This document shows, piece by piece, positions 44,226 to 52,761 of a stretch of 64,000 nucleotides of DNA. The stretch lies in contig OZ251461.1 in the NCBI GenBank assembly GCA_965242575.1, positions 2,418,001 through 2,482,000 of the forward strand. Reading direction: 5' to 3'. The first letter of the stretch is position 1. Each line of letters starts with the position of its first letter. Made by a program: the position numbers and the translations under genes. The notes beneath the pieces were generated by a model. The model was not told the origin of the DNA. It searched no databases and was given only the letters and a program-made list of their open reading frames with translations. This DNA comes from JANQOH01 sp965242575 (GTDB lineage: Bacteria; Pseudomonadota; Alphaproteobacteria; UBA7887).

Positions 44226-44771
44226 TCAGCCGCCCGCGCCGGCCTGCGGTTCGGGCGCTTGCGCCATGCGTTCGGGCGCCATGCGGTCGGGGAAGGCGCG
44301 CGCCAGCACGCCGGCCACCGTTCCCTCGACGCGCGCCAGACGCTCATTCGTCGCCGCCAGATCGCCGCGCACCGCCGTCTGTCCGTCCTCGATCCGCCCC
44401 AGCCGCGCGCCGTGCTCGGACTGCACCGCCTCGACGGCTTCGAGGCCGGCCTCGATCCGCGTCAGGCGCTCGCCATGTTCGGACTGCACCGCCTCGACGG
44501 CCTCGAGGCTGGTCTCAATCCGCGTCAGGCGCTGGCCGTGTTCGGCTTGCGTTGCCTCGATCCGCGTCAGACGCTGGCCGTGTTCGGCTTGCGTCGTCGC
44601 CAGCACATCGACAACGGTCTCGATCCGCGTCAGGCGCTCGGCGTTCCCGGCCACTTCGCCGCGCACTTCGGCGATATCGGCGCGGAGCAGCAGGAACACG
44701 GGAACGACGAACGCCGCCAACGCCGCGACGAGGGCGGCAAAAAGACCGACGAACGGATTGATGTGCGGCAT
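44226..44771 (-). CDS. Membrane-anchored coiled-coil protein, array copy 3
   Basis: A 181-residue paralogue. The lead is the shortest (ADIAEVRGEVAGNAERLTRIETVVDVLATTQ), losing one VRGEV repeat; the coiled coil has two QAEHGQRLTRIE, one QSEHGERLTRIE and one QSEHGARLGRIE unit. The ligand or partner is unknown. It differs from copies 1 and 2 mainly by in-frame repeat loss. Confidence 0.8.
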   Translation of the reverse strand: MPHINPFVGLFAALVAALAAFVVPVFLLLRADIAEVRGEVAGNAERLTRIETVVDVLATTQAEHGQRLTRIEATQAEHGQRLTRIETSLEAVEAVQSEHGERLTRIEAGLEAVEAVQSEHGARLGRIEDGQTAVRGDLAATNERLARVEGTVAGVLARAFPDRMAPERMAQAPEPQAGAGG

Positions 44772-44941
44772 GGCGAAACTCCCGCCGGCCCGGACAGCAC
44801 GATAGCATAACAACATAGCGGATCGCCCGCGCGCGCGCCAGACGCTGCGCCGACCGGCGATTCTCGCTATGGGCGGGGCGCGATGCCCGAGCCGCTTTTC
44901 CGGGAAGCGGGGCGATCCTCCGAAATCGGAATTGCCGATCG

Positions 44942-45550
44942 TCAGCCGCCCGCGCCGGCCTGCGGTTCGGGCGTCTGCGCCATCTGTCCGGGCGCCATGC
45001 GGTCGGGGAAGGCGCGCGCCAGCACGCCGGCTACCGTTCCCTCGACGCGCGCCAGACGCTCGTTCGTCGCCGACAGATCGCCGCGCACCGCCGTCTGCCC
45101 GTCCTCGATCCGCCCCAACCGCGCGCCGTGCTCGGACTGCACGGCCTCGACGGCTTCGAGGCCGGCCTCGATCCGCGTCAGACGCTGGCCGTGTTCGGCT
45201 TGCGTCGCCTCGACGGCCTCGAGGCCGGCCTCGATCCGCGTCAAACGCTGGCCATGTTCGGACTGCACCGCTTCGATCCGTGTCAGACGTTGGCCATGTT
45301 CGGCTTGCGTCGCCTCGATCCGCGTCAGGCGCCGGCCATGTTCGGCTTGTCCCTCCGCCAACGCCTCGACAACGGCTTCGATCCGCGTCAGGCGCTCGGC
45401 GTTCCCGGCCACCTCGCCGCGCACGACGGCCACTTCGCCGCGCACTTCGGCAATATCGGCGCGGAGCAGCAGGAAAACGGGAACGATGAACGCCGCCAGC
45501 GCCGCGACGAGGGCGGCGAACAGGTTGACGAGCGGGTTGACCTTCGGCAC
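44942..45550 (-). CDS. Membrane-anchored coiled-coil protein, array copy 4
   Basis: A 202-residue paralogue and the outermost copy. It starts with GTG at 45550 in the same GGGAGTTTCGCC context that precedes ATG in the other copies, which supports the start. N-terminus VPKVNPLVNLFAALVAALAAFIVPV has diverged most; the repeat region is the longest (including EGQAEHGRRLTRIE), and the tail is APGQMAQTPEPQAGAGG. Probably the oldest member. Confidence 0.8.
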   Translation of the reverse strand: MPKVNPLVNLFAALVAALAAFIVPVFLLLRADIAEVRGEVAVVRGEVAGNAERLTRIEAVVEALAEGQAEHGRRLTRIEATQAEHGQRLTRIEAVQSEHGQRLTRIEAGLEAVEATQAEHGQRLTRIEAGLEAVEAVQSEHGARLGRIEDGQTAVRGDLSATNERLARVEGTVAGVLARAFPDRMAPGQMAQTPEPQAGAGG

Positions 45551-46104
45551 GGCGAAACTCCCGCCGGCGGCGCGCCGATCCGGACGGCACGATAGCATAT
45601 CAGCATAGCGGATCGCCCGCGCGTGCGCCAGCCGCTGCGTCGACCGGCGGTTCTCGTTACGGACGGAGTGCGATGCCCGAGCCGCCTTTCCCGGGACCGC
45701 CGGCATATGCTTTTGAATATGCTTCGCATATTGGCCGGCGGGACGCCGGCGCACCCGGGAGTCGTGAGAAATGCGGGGGCGCGTATCCGGCGCGGCGCCG
45801 GCGGCGGACTCCGGGCGTGCGCCGCAATGGCGGCGGGGACCGGAACGCGCCGGCGAACGGGCGAGGCGCCGTGACAGACCGCGCCGACACGACGGAGACG
45901 GACAACCCGCCGCCGGAGTCCTCGCTAATCCCCGCGCTCGAGGAGGCGTGGGAGCGGACGGGCGGCGGCCGCCGGTTGGGCGAGGTTTGCGCGATCCGCC
46001 GGGAACCCCAGTGGACATGCGCGCAAGCCGTGGCGGGCGCGGGAAATACGGTGTCGCCGCCGACGGGACACAACGGCGGCGCGCGGACGGAGCGCGGATC
46101 CAAG
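45551..46104. other. Gene-poor stretch with a decayed REP element
   Basis: No convincing gene in about 550 bases. It contains the truncated REP-like element at 45695-45756. A plus-strand reading from a GTG at 45885 begins VTDRADTTETDNPPPESSLIPALEEAWERTGGG, which looks protein-like, but it soon runs antisense to the gene at 46105-46824. It may be a gene remnant. Confidence 0.5.
45695..45756. repeat. Truncated copy of the REP-like palindrome
   Basis: The right arm (45734-45756) is identical to that of the element at 4958-5032, and the inner hairpin AATATGC TTC GCATATT (45716-45732) keeps its shape with changed bases. The left arm is mostly lost. Shows the element is dispersed and decays in place. 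Confidence 0.7.
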
Positions 46105-46824
46105 TCAGCCCGACCTGGCGATATCCGCCGGATGAGCGACCGACTCCTCGCTGCCGGCGGAATCGATCGCCAGTTCGCCGATACCGGCCGGCCGATCCGG
46201 GTTGTCGACACGTTCAAGCAGCAGCAGTTGCGGGCCGGTCCCTGTCGTGAATTTCCCCCCGGCCCACCGCAATTGAAGATAGCGCTCTTGCCGCGGGCGC
46301 CACGCGATAGCGAGTTCGATCCACCGTGTCTCCGAATGCGCCACCCTCGCGACAGTGTACTCGTCCACGTTTTCCGCGCGCGACCGCTTCGCTGTTCGCG
46401 GGCCTCCGGCTTCCTTCGACGTTCGCGGTTCAGGGTCGATATTCGTGAGCCCTCCCGCTTCGCGAAGCGCGGGTTCACCCTCCGGTTCACCGGACAGAAC
46501 GAAGCCCTCATCGGGCAACCACTCCGATCGGACGTCGGAGGCGTTCGGGCGTTTCGGATGGATCGGCGTCGCCAATCCGTCCACCGAGTCCGCCACCAGC
46601 CATTCATCTCGCCCGGCTTCCAGAAACAGGGTTCGGAGATCGATTTTGCCCGTTCGGAACAGGCGCAGCCGTTCGGGATCGACTCCCGCGACGAGATAGC
46701 GGTCGGCGTCGGGGGCGCTTTCGACCATAACGCCCACGTAATGGCCGTCGATGGTATCCCGACCCTCGAAAACCTGTGCGCCATCGTAATCGACGAGGAC
46801 ACGCGTGCGCCGTATCGGCCTCAT
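46105..46824 (-). CDS. DUF6575-like protein, unknown function
   Basis: A 239-residue protein. The N-terminal half (VLVDYDGAQVFEGRDTIDGHYVGVMVESAPDADRYLVAGVDPERLRLFRTGKIDLRTLFLEAG) resembles the DUF6575 domain from memory. A linker rich in Glu/Arg is followed by a C-terminal part with RYLQLRWAGGKFTTGTGPQLLLLERV. The ATG overlaps the stop of the upstream gene by four bases (ATGA), so the two are coupled. A longer in-frame start at 47028 would read antisense-like sequence across the partner gene and is rejected. No function is known to me. Confidence 0.6.
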   Translation of the reverse strand: MRPIRRTRVLVDYDGAQVFEGRDTIDGHYVGVMVESAPDADRYLVAGVDPERLRLFRTGKIDLRTLFLEAGRDEWLVADSVDGLATPIHPKRPNASDVRSEWLPDEGFVLSGEPEGEPALREAGGLTNIDPEPRTSKEAGGPRTAKRSRAENVDEYTVARVAHSETRWIELAIAWRPRQERYLQLRWAGGKFTTGTGPQLLLLERVDNPDRPAGIGELAIDSAGSEESVAHPADIARSG

Positions 46825-47213
46825 GGCGGCGGCGAGCAGTTGGCGATGATGTCGAAAGCGGCGAGCGGCCACCACGTATGATGCGAAGGCCCGCCGGTTC
46901 GCTGGATACGCCCAGCGCCACGATCCAATTGGACGCGGCAAATTCGCTTCCCTCTTTGTGTCGGGAGTTTCATCGCTTTCGCGGAGGCGCTCGGGTCGGC
47001 ATGCACGGATAGCCCCCGGGCCCGACACTCATCGACGCCCGAAAACTGCCGATCCGGCTTCTCGGCGCGCTGCGATCTGAAATCGTCTTCGGTCGGCGGC
47101 CAGCCGCGAACGAGGCGGAATACGCTTCGCTGCCTCGTCACCTCCTCGGCGTCGTCGGGCGGGCAACCCTCGGGAAGCGGCTCGCGGTAGCTCACGGCGT
47201 CAACGGCGCGCAC
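46821..47213 (-). CDS. Small protein coupled to the DUF6575-like gene
   Basis: A 130-residue protein from GTG at 47213 (GTG at 47195 is an alternative). Features: REPLPEGCPPDDAEEV, RLVRGWPPTEDDFRSQRAEKPD, then ECRARGLSVHAD, and a C-terminal TGGPSHHTWWPLAAFDIIANC. Cys and His residues near ends might bind a metal, but no known motif is recognised. The stop overlaps the next gene's ATG. The pair is a two-gene operon in the accessory region; the role is unknown. Confidence 0.55.
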   Translation of the reverse strand: MRAVDAVSYREPLPEGCPPDDAEEVTRQRSVFRLVRGWPPTEDDFRSQRAEKPDRQFSGVDECRARGLSVHADPSASAKAMKLPTQRGKRICRVQLDRGAGRIQRTGGPSHHTWWPLAAFDIIANCSPPP

Positions 47214-47506
47214 GCGCTAATGAGCGCCGTCCGCACTGGAAGGCAGGCCGCGCGATCCGGGGGTGAGTGGCCTTGCCCCCGACTCCTCGGTCAGCTGCAC
47301 GCACCATATGATTCTCCCAAGTCCATCTCATCCACTATAGCGCCGACACAGGCGTCAGCAATCCGCGATCGCCCCTACCCCGCGGCGCCACACGGTCGTT
47401 CGGCATGCAAGCCGCCGCCGGCGATTGCAACCTCCGGCCGCGAACGGTACCGAGCACCCACAGAACCGACACGCGGGGTATGAGTAAATCGCAACGGGAG
47501 AGGGCC

Positions 47507-47527
47507 ACGGGGTATTCCCCACCCCGT
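47507..47527. promoter_or_regulatory. Inverted repeat abutting the TPR1 promoter
   Basis: ACGGGGT (47507-47513) and ACCCCGT (47521-47527) are perfect inverted copies with a 7-base spacer, directly before the TTGACA hexamer. Position fits an operator. Confidence 0.4.
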
Positions 47528-47555
47528 TGACAGCGAGATTCGTTGGCGGTTAACT
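47527..47555 (+). promoter_or_regulatory. Candidate promoter of TPR gene 1
   Basis: A perfect -35 TTGACA (47527-47532), a 17-base spacer and a weak -10 TTAACT (47550-47555), about 72 bases before the ATG at 47627. Confidence 0.4.
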
Positions 47556-47626
47556 CGGATCGTCGGCTGGTCGAATCCGACCATGCCGATACGACCGACG
47601 TTTCGCACTTTCGGAGAGGTCATGGA

Positions 47627-50062
47627 ATGGGCATATTCGAATGGGTAGCCGGCGTCGGCACGACCGCATTCGGCGCGTGGCTGATCGGCCTTTTCAATTG
47701 GGCCATTCCGGGACCGGCGCGGTCCAAGCTGGCCCTCGCAAATTTCGGCACGCGGGCCGTCGCAAAATTAGGTCGGAGTAAACGGCCCGCTTCCAAAAAT
47801 CGCTTTCGCTTCGTCCTGTGCTGGCTGGAGGGCGATGGCGACGGCCGTGGCACCGAGACCGTCGCCCAGGCGTTCCGGGAAGTTTCTGGCGTTAATTTGG
47901 TTCGCTCGACGAAAATCGTGAAGGCCGAAGGCGCCGCCGACAGCTGGCGTCCGGCGATGCGGAAGCGCGCCGGCGCCATTTTGCAGGACTGGGACGGCGA
48001 TCTGGCGATTGTCGGTTCGGTGGCGGAGCACGGAAAAGCCTTGAATTTGTGGTTCGTGCCTCGCGACGGCGACGGCACGCTCGCGCGCGGATCGCAGCTC
48101 TATGAGCTGAAGCACACCATGCTTAAAGAGGATTTCCACAACACGCTTCGCGAGCAACTTGTCGCTACGGCTCTAAGCGCCGTGGCGCCGCTCGCGAGTA
48201 ACGAAGCGCGCGGACGAGTTCTGGCGAAGTATCTGGAGCAGGTCGTCGGAAAAATCAGCATGATGCTCCATAGCGGAGAGATTACCGTTCCTTGGCAGCG
48301 CGCCGGTTTACGCGCTGCATATGGTGGAGCTCTTTTGGCCTTAGGCGAACGAGAAAGCGGAACCGCACGCATCGAGGAGGCGGTAGCGGCCTACCGGGAG
48401 ACGCTCAAGGATTACACACGCGAAAACGCACCACTCCATTGGGCGGCGGTGCAAAGCAATCTCGGCGCCGCCCTTGCCAGCATCGGACAGCGCGAGAGCG
48501 GAACCGCACGGCTCAAGGAAGCCGTCGCGGCCTACCGCGAGGCGCTCAAGGAACACACGCGCGAGAGCGCGCCCCTCGGTTGGTTGACGACGCAGAACAA
48601 TCTCGGCGCCGTCCTCGCCAGCATCGGACAGCGCGAGAGCGGAACTGCGCAACTCGAGGAGGCCATCGCCGCCTACCGCGAGGCGCTCAAAGAACACACG
48701 CGTGAGAGCGCGCCACACGATTGGGCGATGATACAGAACAATCTCGGCACCGTCCTCGCCAGTATCGGGGAGCGAGAGAGCGGAACCGCGCGGCTCGAGG
48801 AAGCCGTCGCGGCCTACCGCGAGGCGCTCAAGGAATACACACGCGAGAGCGCGCCGTTCGGTTGGGCGGCGACACAGAGCAATCTTGGTAACGCCCTCGC
48901 CAGCATCGGGGAGCGAGAGAACGGAATCGCGCGGCTCGAGGAAGCCGTCGCGGCCTACCGCGAGGCGCTCAAGGAACGCACGCGCGAGAGCGCACCCTCC
49001 GATTGGGCCGAAACACAGATCAATCTCGGCGCCGCCCTCGCCGGCATCGGGGAGAGAGAGCGCGGAATCGCACGGCTCGAGGAAGCCGTCGCAGCCTACC
49101 GCGAGGCGCTCAAGGAATACGCGCGCGAAAACGCGCCCTTCTATTGGGCGGCGATACAGATCAATCTCGGCGCCGCCCTCGCCAGCATCGGACAGCGCGA
49201 GAGCGGAACCGCGCGATTCGAGGAGGCCATCGCGGCCTACCGCGAGGCGCTTAAGGAGCACACGCGCGAGAACGCTCCCTTCGATTGGGCCGGAACCCAA
49301 CATAACCTCGGCACCGCCCTTACCGGCATCGGGGAGCGAGAGAGCGGAACCGCGCGGCTCGAGGAAGCCGTCGCGGCCTACCGTGAGGCGCTCAAGGAAT
49401 ATCGGCGTGAAAACGCGCCACTCAATTGGGCCATGACACAGAACAATCTCGGCGCCGCCCTCGCCAGCATCGGAGAGCGAGAGAGCGGAACCGCGCGACT
49501 TGAGGAAGCCGTCGTGGCCTACCGCGAGGCGCTTAAGGAGCGCAGGCGTGAAAGCGCGCCTTTCAATTGGGCCATGACACAGAACAATCTCGGCGCCGCC
49601 CTCGCCAGCATCGGACAACGCGAGAGCGGAACCGCGCAACTTGAAAAGGCCATCGCGGCCCACCGCGAGGCGCTCAAGGAATACACGCGCAAAAATGCGC
49701 CACTTCGCTGGGCAGCGACACAGAACAATCTCGGCGCCGCCCTCGCCAGCATCGGAGAGCGAGAGAGCGGAACTGCGCGAATCGAGGACGCCATCGCGGC
49801 CTACCGCAAAGCGCTCAAGGAACGTACGCGCGAGAATGCGCCCTTCAATTGGGCTGAGACGCAGAACAATCTCGGCGCCGCCCTTGCCAGCATCGGGAAG
49901 CGCGAGAGCGGGACCGCGCGCCTCGAGGAGGCCGCCACGGCATACGATAACGCGTTGACGATATTCGATCCTGCGCGAACCCCAATACATTGGGAAGCAA
50001 GCCACAATGCCCTCGAAAAAGTGCGGGCGATCATACGCCAACGATCCGAAGGCCCCCGATAG
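47627..50062 (+). CDS. Membrane-anchored TPR repeat protein 1
   Basis: An 811-residue protein from the ATG at 47627 behind GGAGAGG. One N-terminal helix (GIFEWVAGVGTTAFGAWLIGLFNWAI) anchors it. Residues 60-220 form a globular domain (FRFVLCWLEGDGDGRGTETVAQAFREVSGV...GDLAIVGSVAEHGKALNLWFVPRDGDGTL). From about residue 235 there are 12 TPR-like repeats of 47 residues (141 bases), typified by AYREALKE.TRE.AP..WA..QNNLG.ALASIGERESGTARLEEAV. Similar alphaproteobacterial proteins exist; function unknown. The paralogue 2 lies 480 bases downstream. GC is lower than in housekeeping genes. Confidence 0.85.
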   Translation: MGIFEWVAGVGTTAFGAWLIGLFNWAIPGPARSKLALANFGTRAVAKLGRSKRPASKNRFRFVLCWLEGDGDGRGTETVAQAFREVSGVNLVRSTKIVKAEGAADSWRPAMRKRAGAILQDWDGDLAIVGSVAEHGKALNLWFVPRDGDGTLARGSQLYELKHTMLKEDFHNTLREQLVATALSAVAPLASNEARGRVLAKYLEQVVGKISMMLHSGEITVPWQRAGLRAAYGGALLALGERESGTARIEEAVAAYRETLKDYTRENAPLHWAAVQSNLGAALASIGQRESGTARLKEAVAAYREALKEHTRESAPLGWLTTQNNLGAVLASIGQRESGTAQLEEAIAAYREALKEHTRESAPHDWAMIQNNLGTVLASIGERESGTARLEEAVAAYREALKEYTRESAPFGWAATQSNLGNALASIGERENGIARLEEAVAAYREALKERTRESAPSDWAETQINLGAALAGIGERERGIARLEEAVAAYREALKEYARENAPFYWAAIQINLGAALASIGQRESGTARFEEAIAAYREALKEHTRENAPFDWAGTQHNLGTALTGIGERESGTARLEEAVAAYREALKEYRRENAPLNWAMTQNNLGAALASIGERESGTARLEEAVVAYREALKERRRESAPFNWAMTQNNLGAALASIGQRESGTAQLEKAIAAHREALKEYTRKNAPLRWAATQNNLGAALASIGERESGTARIEDAIAAYRKALKERTRENAPFNWAETQNNLGAALASIGKRESGTARLEEAATAYDNALTIFDPARTPIHWEASHNALEKVRAIIRQRSEGPR

Positions 50063-50125
50063 CGCGGTCTCGATTATCGCAATCGGCCTTCGCCCTTGCC
50101 TCCTCGCGACTCGATACGCAATGGG

Positions 50126-50275
50126 TCAAGGATAGGGCATCTTTCCGATGAGCGCAGTGTCTCGTGCGTCGAGTTCGTAGAGCCGTGAAACCGCCTCGTC
50201 GATCTCGGCCTCCAGCAACGCGGCGTCGGCGGCGAGGTCGGTCCGCGCCCTGTCGGGCAAGCCGCGCGCGAGGGG
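50126..50275 (-). pseudogene. Remnant of a DNA methyltransferase 3' end
   Basis: On the minus strand, about 40 codons ending LLEAEIDEAVSRLYELDARDTALIGKMP plus a stop match the C-terminus of the 1208-residue methyltransferase downstream (PLEAEIDEAVRALYGIDERDIALIGKLP). Upstream of this the match fades. The fragment arose when the TPR gene plus its 3' flank was duplicated. Confidence 0.8.
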
Positions 50276-50438
50276 CGGTTGGCGCGGCCCGCCCGGTCGC
50301 GCACCGGCGGCGGCATTGGGACGACAGGCGCCCGGCGCCGGGCCCGACGCTTGCGGATAGCCTATCGGAGTCGGGACGGGCGTACCCGCGCGGTTCCTGG
50401 GTTCTCGATGTTCTTCGTCCGTTGCCCGAGGACGAAGC

Positions 50439-50467
50439 TGGACCGTGGCGTGATTCCGGGGTATAGA
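50439..50467 (+). promoter_or_regulatory. Candidate promoter of TPR gene 2
   Basis: TGGACC (50439-50444), a 17-base spacer and TATAGA (50462-50467), 75 bases before the ATG at 50542. The distance to the start matches that in TPR gene 1. Confidence 0.35.
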
Positions 50468-50541
50468 ATGGCGCATGGTCGGCCGGTCGACTCGATCATG
50501 GCGGTGTGATGGGCGATTCGTATCTTCGGAGAGGTCAGGGG

Positions 50542-52698
50542 ATGGACATATTCGGATGGCTCGCCAGCGTCGGCGCGGCCGTGCTGGCGGGGATACTGGT
50601 CGCATGGCTGACCGGTCTTCTCAACTGGATTGTTCGTCACTGGATCGTTCCGGGGGCTGCGCGATGCAAATTGGCTCTCGCAAATTTGGTGCGGATCGCA
50701 CGGCCCGCTTCCCATGATCGATTCCGCTTCGTCCTGTGCCGGCTGGAGGGCGATGGCGACGGCCGTGACACCGAGACTGTCGCAAAGACGTTTCGGGAAG
50801 TCTCCGGTGTCGAGCTGGTCCGTTCGGATAAAATTGTGAAGGCCGAGGGCGCGGCCGACAGGTGGCGCCCGACGATGCGGAAGCGCGCCGACGCCATTTT
50901 GCAGCGCTGGCGCGGCGATCTGGCGATTGTCGGCGCGGTGGAGCGACCGGGAGAGAATCTGAGTCTCTGGTTCGTGCCTCGCAGGGGCGATGGCACGCTC
51001 AGGCGGATCGAACAGCAGTTCGCGCTGAAAGGAGCGATGCTCGGAGCAGACTTCCGGGAGGCGCTTCACGACCAGATCGTCGCCGTTGCCTTGAGCACCG
51101 TCGCCCCGCTCGCCAGCAACGAAGCGCGTGGAAAGGTTTTGGAGGAGGGTTTGAAACAGGTCGTTGAAAAATTCAAGATTTTGCTCGAAAGCAAAGAGAT
51201 CACCGTTCCCAGGCAACGCGCCGATTTGCGCGTCGAACATGGTAAAGCTCTTTTCGCCTTAGGCGAGCGAGAAAGCGGAACCGCGCGGATCGAAGAAGCC
51301 GTCGCGGCATACCGCGAGGCGCTCAAGGAATACACACGCGAAAACGCGCCCTTTAATTGGGCAGCGGCACAGAACAATCTCGGCGGCGCCCTCACTCGCA
51401 TCGGGGAGCGAGAGAGCGGAATCGCGCGGCTCGAGGAGGCCGCCGCAGCTTACCGCGAAGCGCTCAAGGAACGCACGCGCAAAAACGCGCCCTTCGATTG
51501 GGCAATGACACAGAATAATCTCGGCAACGCCCTAGCCAGCATCGGGGAGCGCGAGAGCGGAACCGCGCGGCTCGAGGAAGCCGCCGCAGCTTACCGCGAG
51601 GCGCTCAAGGAATATACACGCGAAAACGCGCCCTTCGATTGGGCAATGACACAGAATAATCTCGGTAACGCCCTAACCAGCGTCGGGGAGCGCGAGAGCG
51701 GAACCGCGCGGCTCGAGGAAGCCGCCGCAGCTTACCGCGAGGCGCTCAAGGAATACACACGCGAAAACGCGCCCTTTAATTGGGCAGCGGCACAGAACAA
51801 TCTCGGTAACGCCCTAGCCAGCATCGGGGAGCGAGAGAGCGGAATCGCGCGGCTCGAGGAGGCCGCCGCAGCTTACCGCGAGGCGCTCAAGGAACGCACG
51901 CGCAAAAATGCGCCCTTCGATTGGGCAATGACACAGAACAATCTCGGTAACACCCTTGCTAGCATCGGGGAGCGAGAGAGCGGAACCGCACGGCTCGAGG
52001 AGGCCGTTGCGGCCTGCCGCGAGGCGCTCAAGGAATACATGCGCGCAAATGCGCCCCTCAATTGGGCGATGACACAGAACAATCTCGGCATCGTTCTCGC
52101 TCGCATCGGGGAGCGAGAGAGTGGAACCGCGCGGTTCAAGGAAGCCGTCGCGGCCTACCGCGAGGCACTCAAGGAATACACGCGCAAAAGCGCCCCCTTC
52201 ACCTGGGCGGTGACACAGACCAATCTCGGCGCCGCCCTCGCCAGCATCGGAGAGCGCGAGAACGGAACCGTACGGTTCAAGGAAGCCGTTGCGGCCTATC
52301 GCGAGGCGCTCAAGGAGCACACGCAAAAGAGCGCGCCCTTCGATTGGGCGGCAACACAGACCAATCTCAGCGGCGCCCTCACCGGCATCGGGAAGCGCGA
52401 GAGCGGAACCGCGCGACTCGAGGAAGCCGTCGTGGCCAGTCGCGAAGCCCTCAAGGAATACACGCGCGAAAACGCGCCCTTCAATTGGGCGGTGGCACAG
52501 ACGAATCTCGGCGGCGCCCTCACTCACATCGGGGAGCGCGAGAGCGGAACCGCGCAGCTCGAGAAGGCCATCACGGCATACAATAACGCATTGAGCGTAT
52601 TCGATCCCGCGCAAACGCCAGCATATTGGGAAGCAGTTCGAAATACCCTCGAAAAAGTGCGGGCGATCATACGCCAACGATCCGAAGATCCCAGATAG
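50542..52698 (+). CDS. Membrane-anchored TPR repeat protein 2
   Basis: A 718-residue paralogue of TPR protein 1, from ATG at 50542. Longer N-terminal anchor (GWLASVGAAVLAGILVAWLTGLLNWIV) and the same FRFVLCRLEGDGDGRDTETVAKTFREVSGV domain. Ten 47-residue repeats follow from about residue 240. Repeats 1-3 and 4-6 share an almost identical 423-base block (for example 51329-51383 and 51752-51806), so triplets of repeats were duplicated recently. The C-terminal YNNALSVFDPAQTPAYWEAVRNTLEKVRAIIRQRSE closes it as in copy 1. It converges on the methyltransferase gene. Confidence 0.85.
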   Translation: MDIFGWLASVGAAVLAGILVAWLTGLLNWIVRHWIVPGAARCKLALANLVRIARPASHDRFRFVLCRLEGDGDGRDTETVAKTFREVSGVELVRSDKIVKAEGAADRWRPTMRKRADAILQRWRGDLAIVGAVERPGENLSLWFVPRRGDGTLRRIEQQFALKGAMLGADFREALHDQIVAVALSTVAPLASNEARGKVLEEGLKQVVEKFKILLESKEITVPRQRADLRVEHGKALFALGERESGTARIEEAVAAYREALKEYTRENAPFNWAAAQNNLGGALTRIGERESGIARLEEAAAAYREALKERTRKNAPFDWAMTQNNLGNALASIGERESGTARLEEAAAAYREALKEYTRENAPFDWAMTQNNLGNALTSVGERESGTARLEEAAAAYREALKEYTRENAPFNWAAAQNNLGNALASIGERESGIARLEEAAAAYREALKERTRKNAPFDWAMTQNNLGNTLASIGERESGTARLEEAVAACREALKEYMRANAPLNWAMTQNNLGIVLARIGERESGTARFKEAVAAYREALKEYTRKSAPFTWAVTQTNLGAALASIGERENGTVRFKEAVAAYREALKEHTQKSAPFDWAATQTNLSGALTGIGKRESGTARLEEAVVASREALKEYTRENAPFNWAVAQTNLGGALTHIGERESGTAQLEKAITAYNNALSVFDPAQTPAYWEAVRNTLEKVRAIIRQRSEDPR

Positions 52699-52761
52699 CG
52701 TAGTCTCCATTATCGTGATCGGCCTTCGCCTTTGCCGCCTCGCGACTCGATACGAAATAGA

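Larger units (their letters stand above)
42738..45550. repeat. Tandem gene array, four 0.7-0.8 kb units
   Basis: Four head-to-tail units, each a leftward coiled-coil gene plus a spacer holding CGCTTTTCCGGGAAGCG and a conserved stretch before the next stop. Start codons are 719, 727 and 779 bases apart. Identity is highest in the N-terminal helix and C-terminal block; the 42-base internal repeats differ in number between units, which points to unequal recombination. Confidence 0.85.
47214..47626. other. Intergenic region upstream of TPR gene 1
   Basis: About 410 bases without a gene. It holds the palindrome at 47507-47527 and the candidate promoter at 47527-47555. GC content is lower than in neighbouring genes. 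Confidence 0.6.
50063..50541. other. Region between the TPR paralogues
   Basis: Holds the methyltransferase 3'-end remnant (50126-50275) and the upstream sequence of TPR gene 2. The first 100 bases match the flank after TPR gene 2 (52699 onward), including ACTCGATACG and TTTCCGATGAGCGCA. Confidence 0.7.

Noticed and set aside
45885..46250. Plus-strand frame starting VTDRADTTETDNPPPESS
   Set aside because: Initial residues look protein-like but the frame soon becomes antisense to the DUF6575-like gene; kept as a possible remnant only.
47560..47590. GGTCGAATCCGACC resembling a tRNA T-arm
   Set aside because: No acceptor or anticodon stem around it, and similar sequence precedes TPR gene 2.
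48340..52570. Regular 141-base repeats that might be read as a CRISPR array
   Set aside because: They encode 47-residue TPR-like units in frame; no spacer-repeat alternation.
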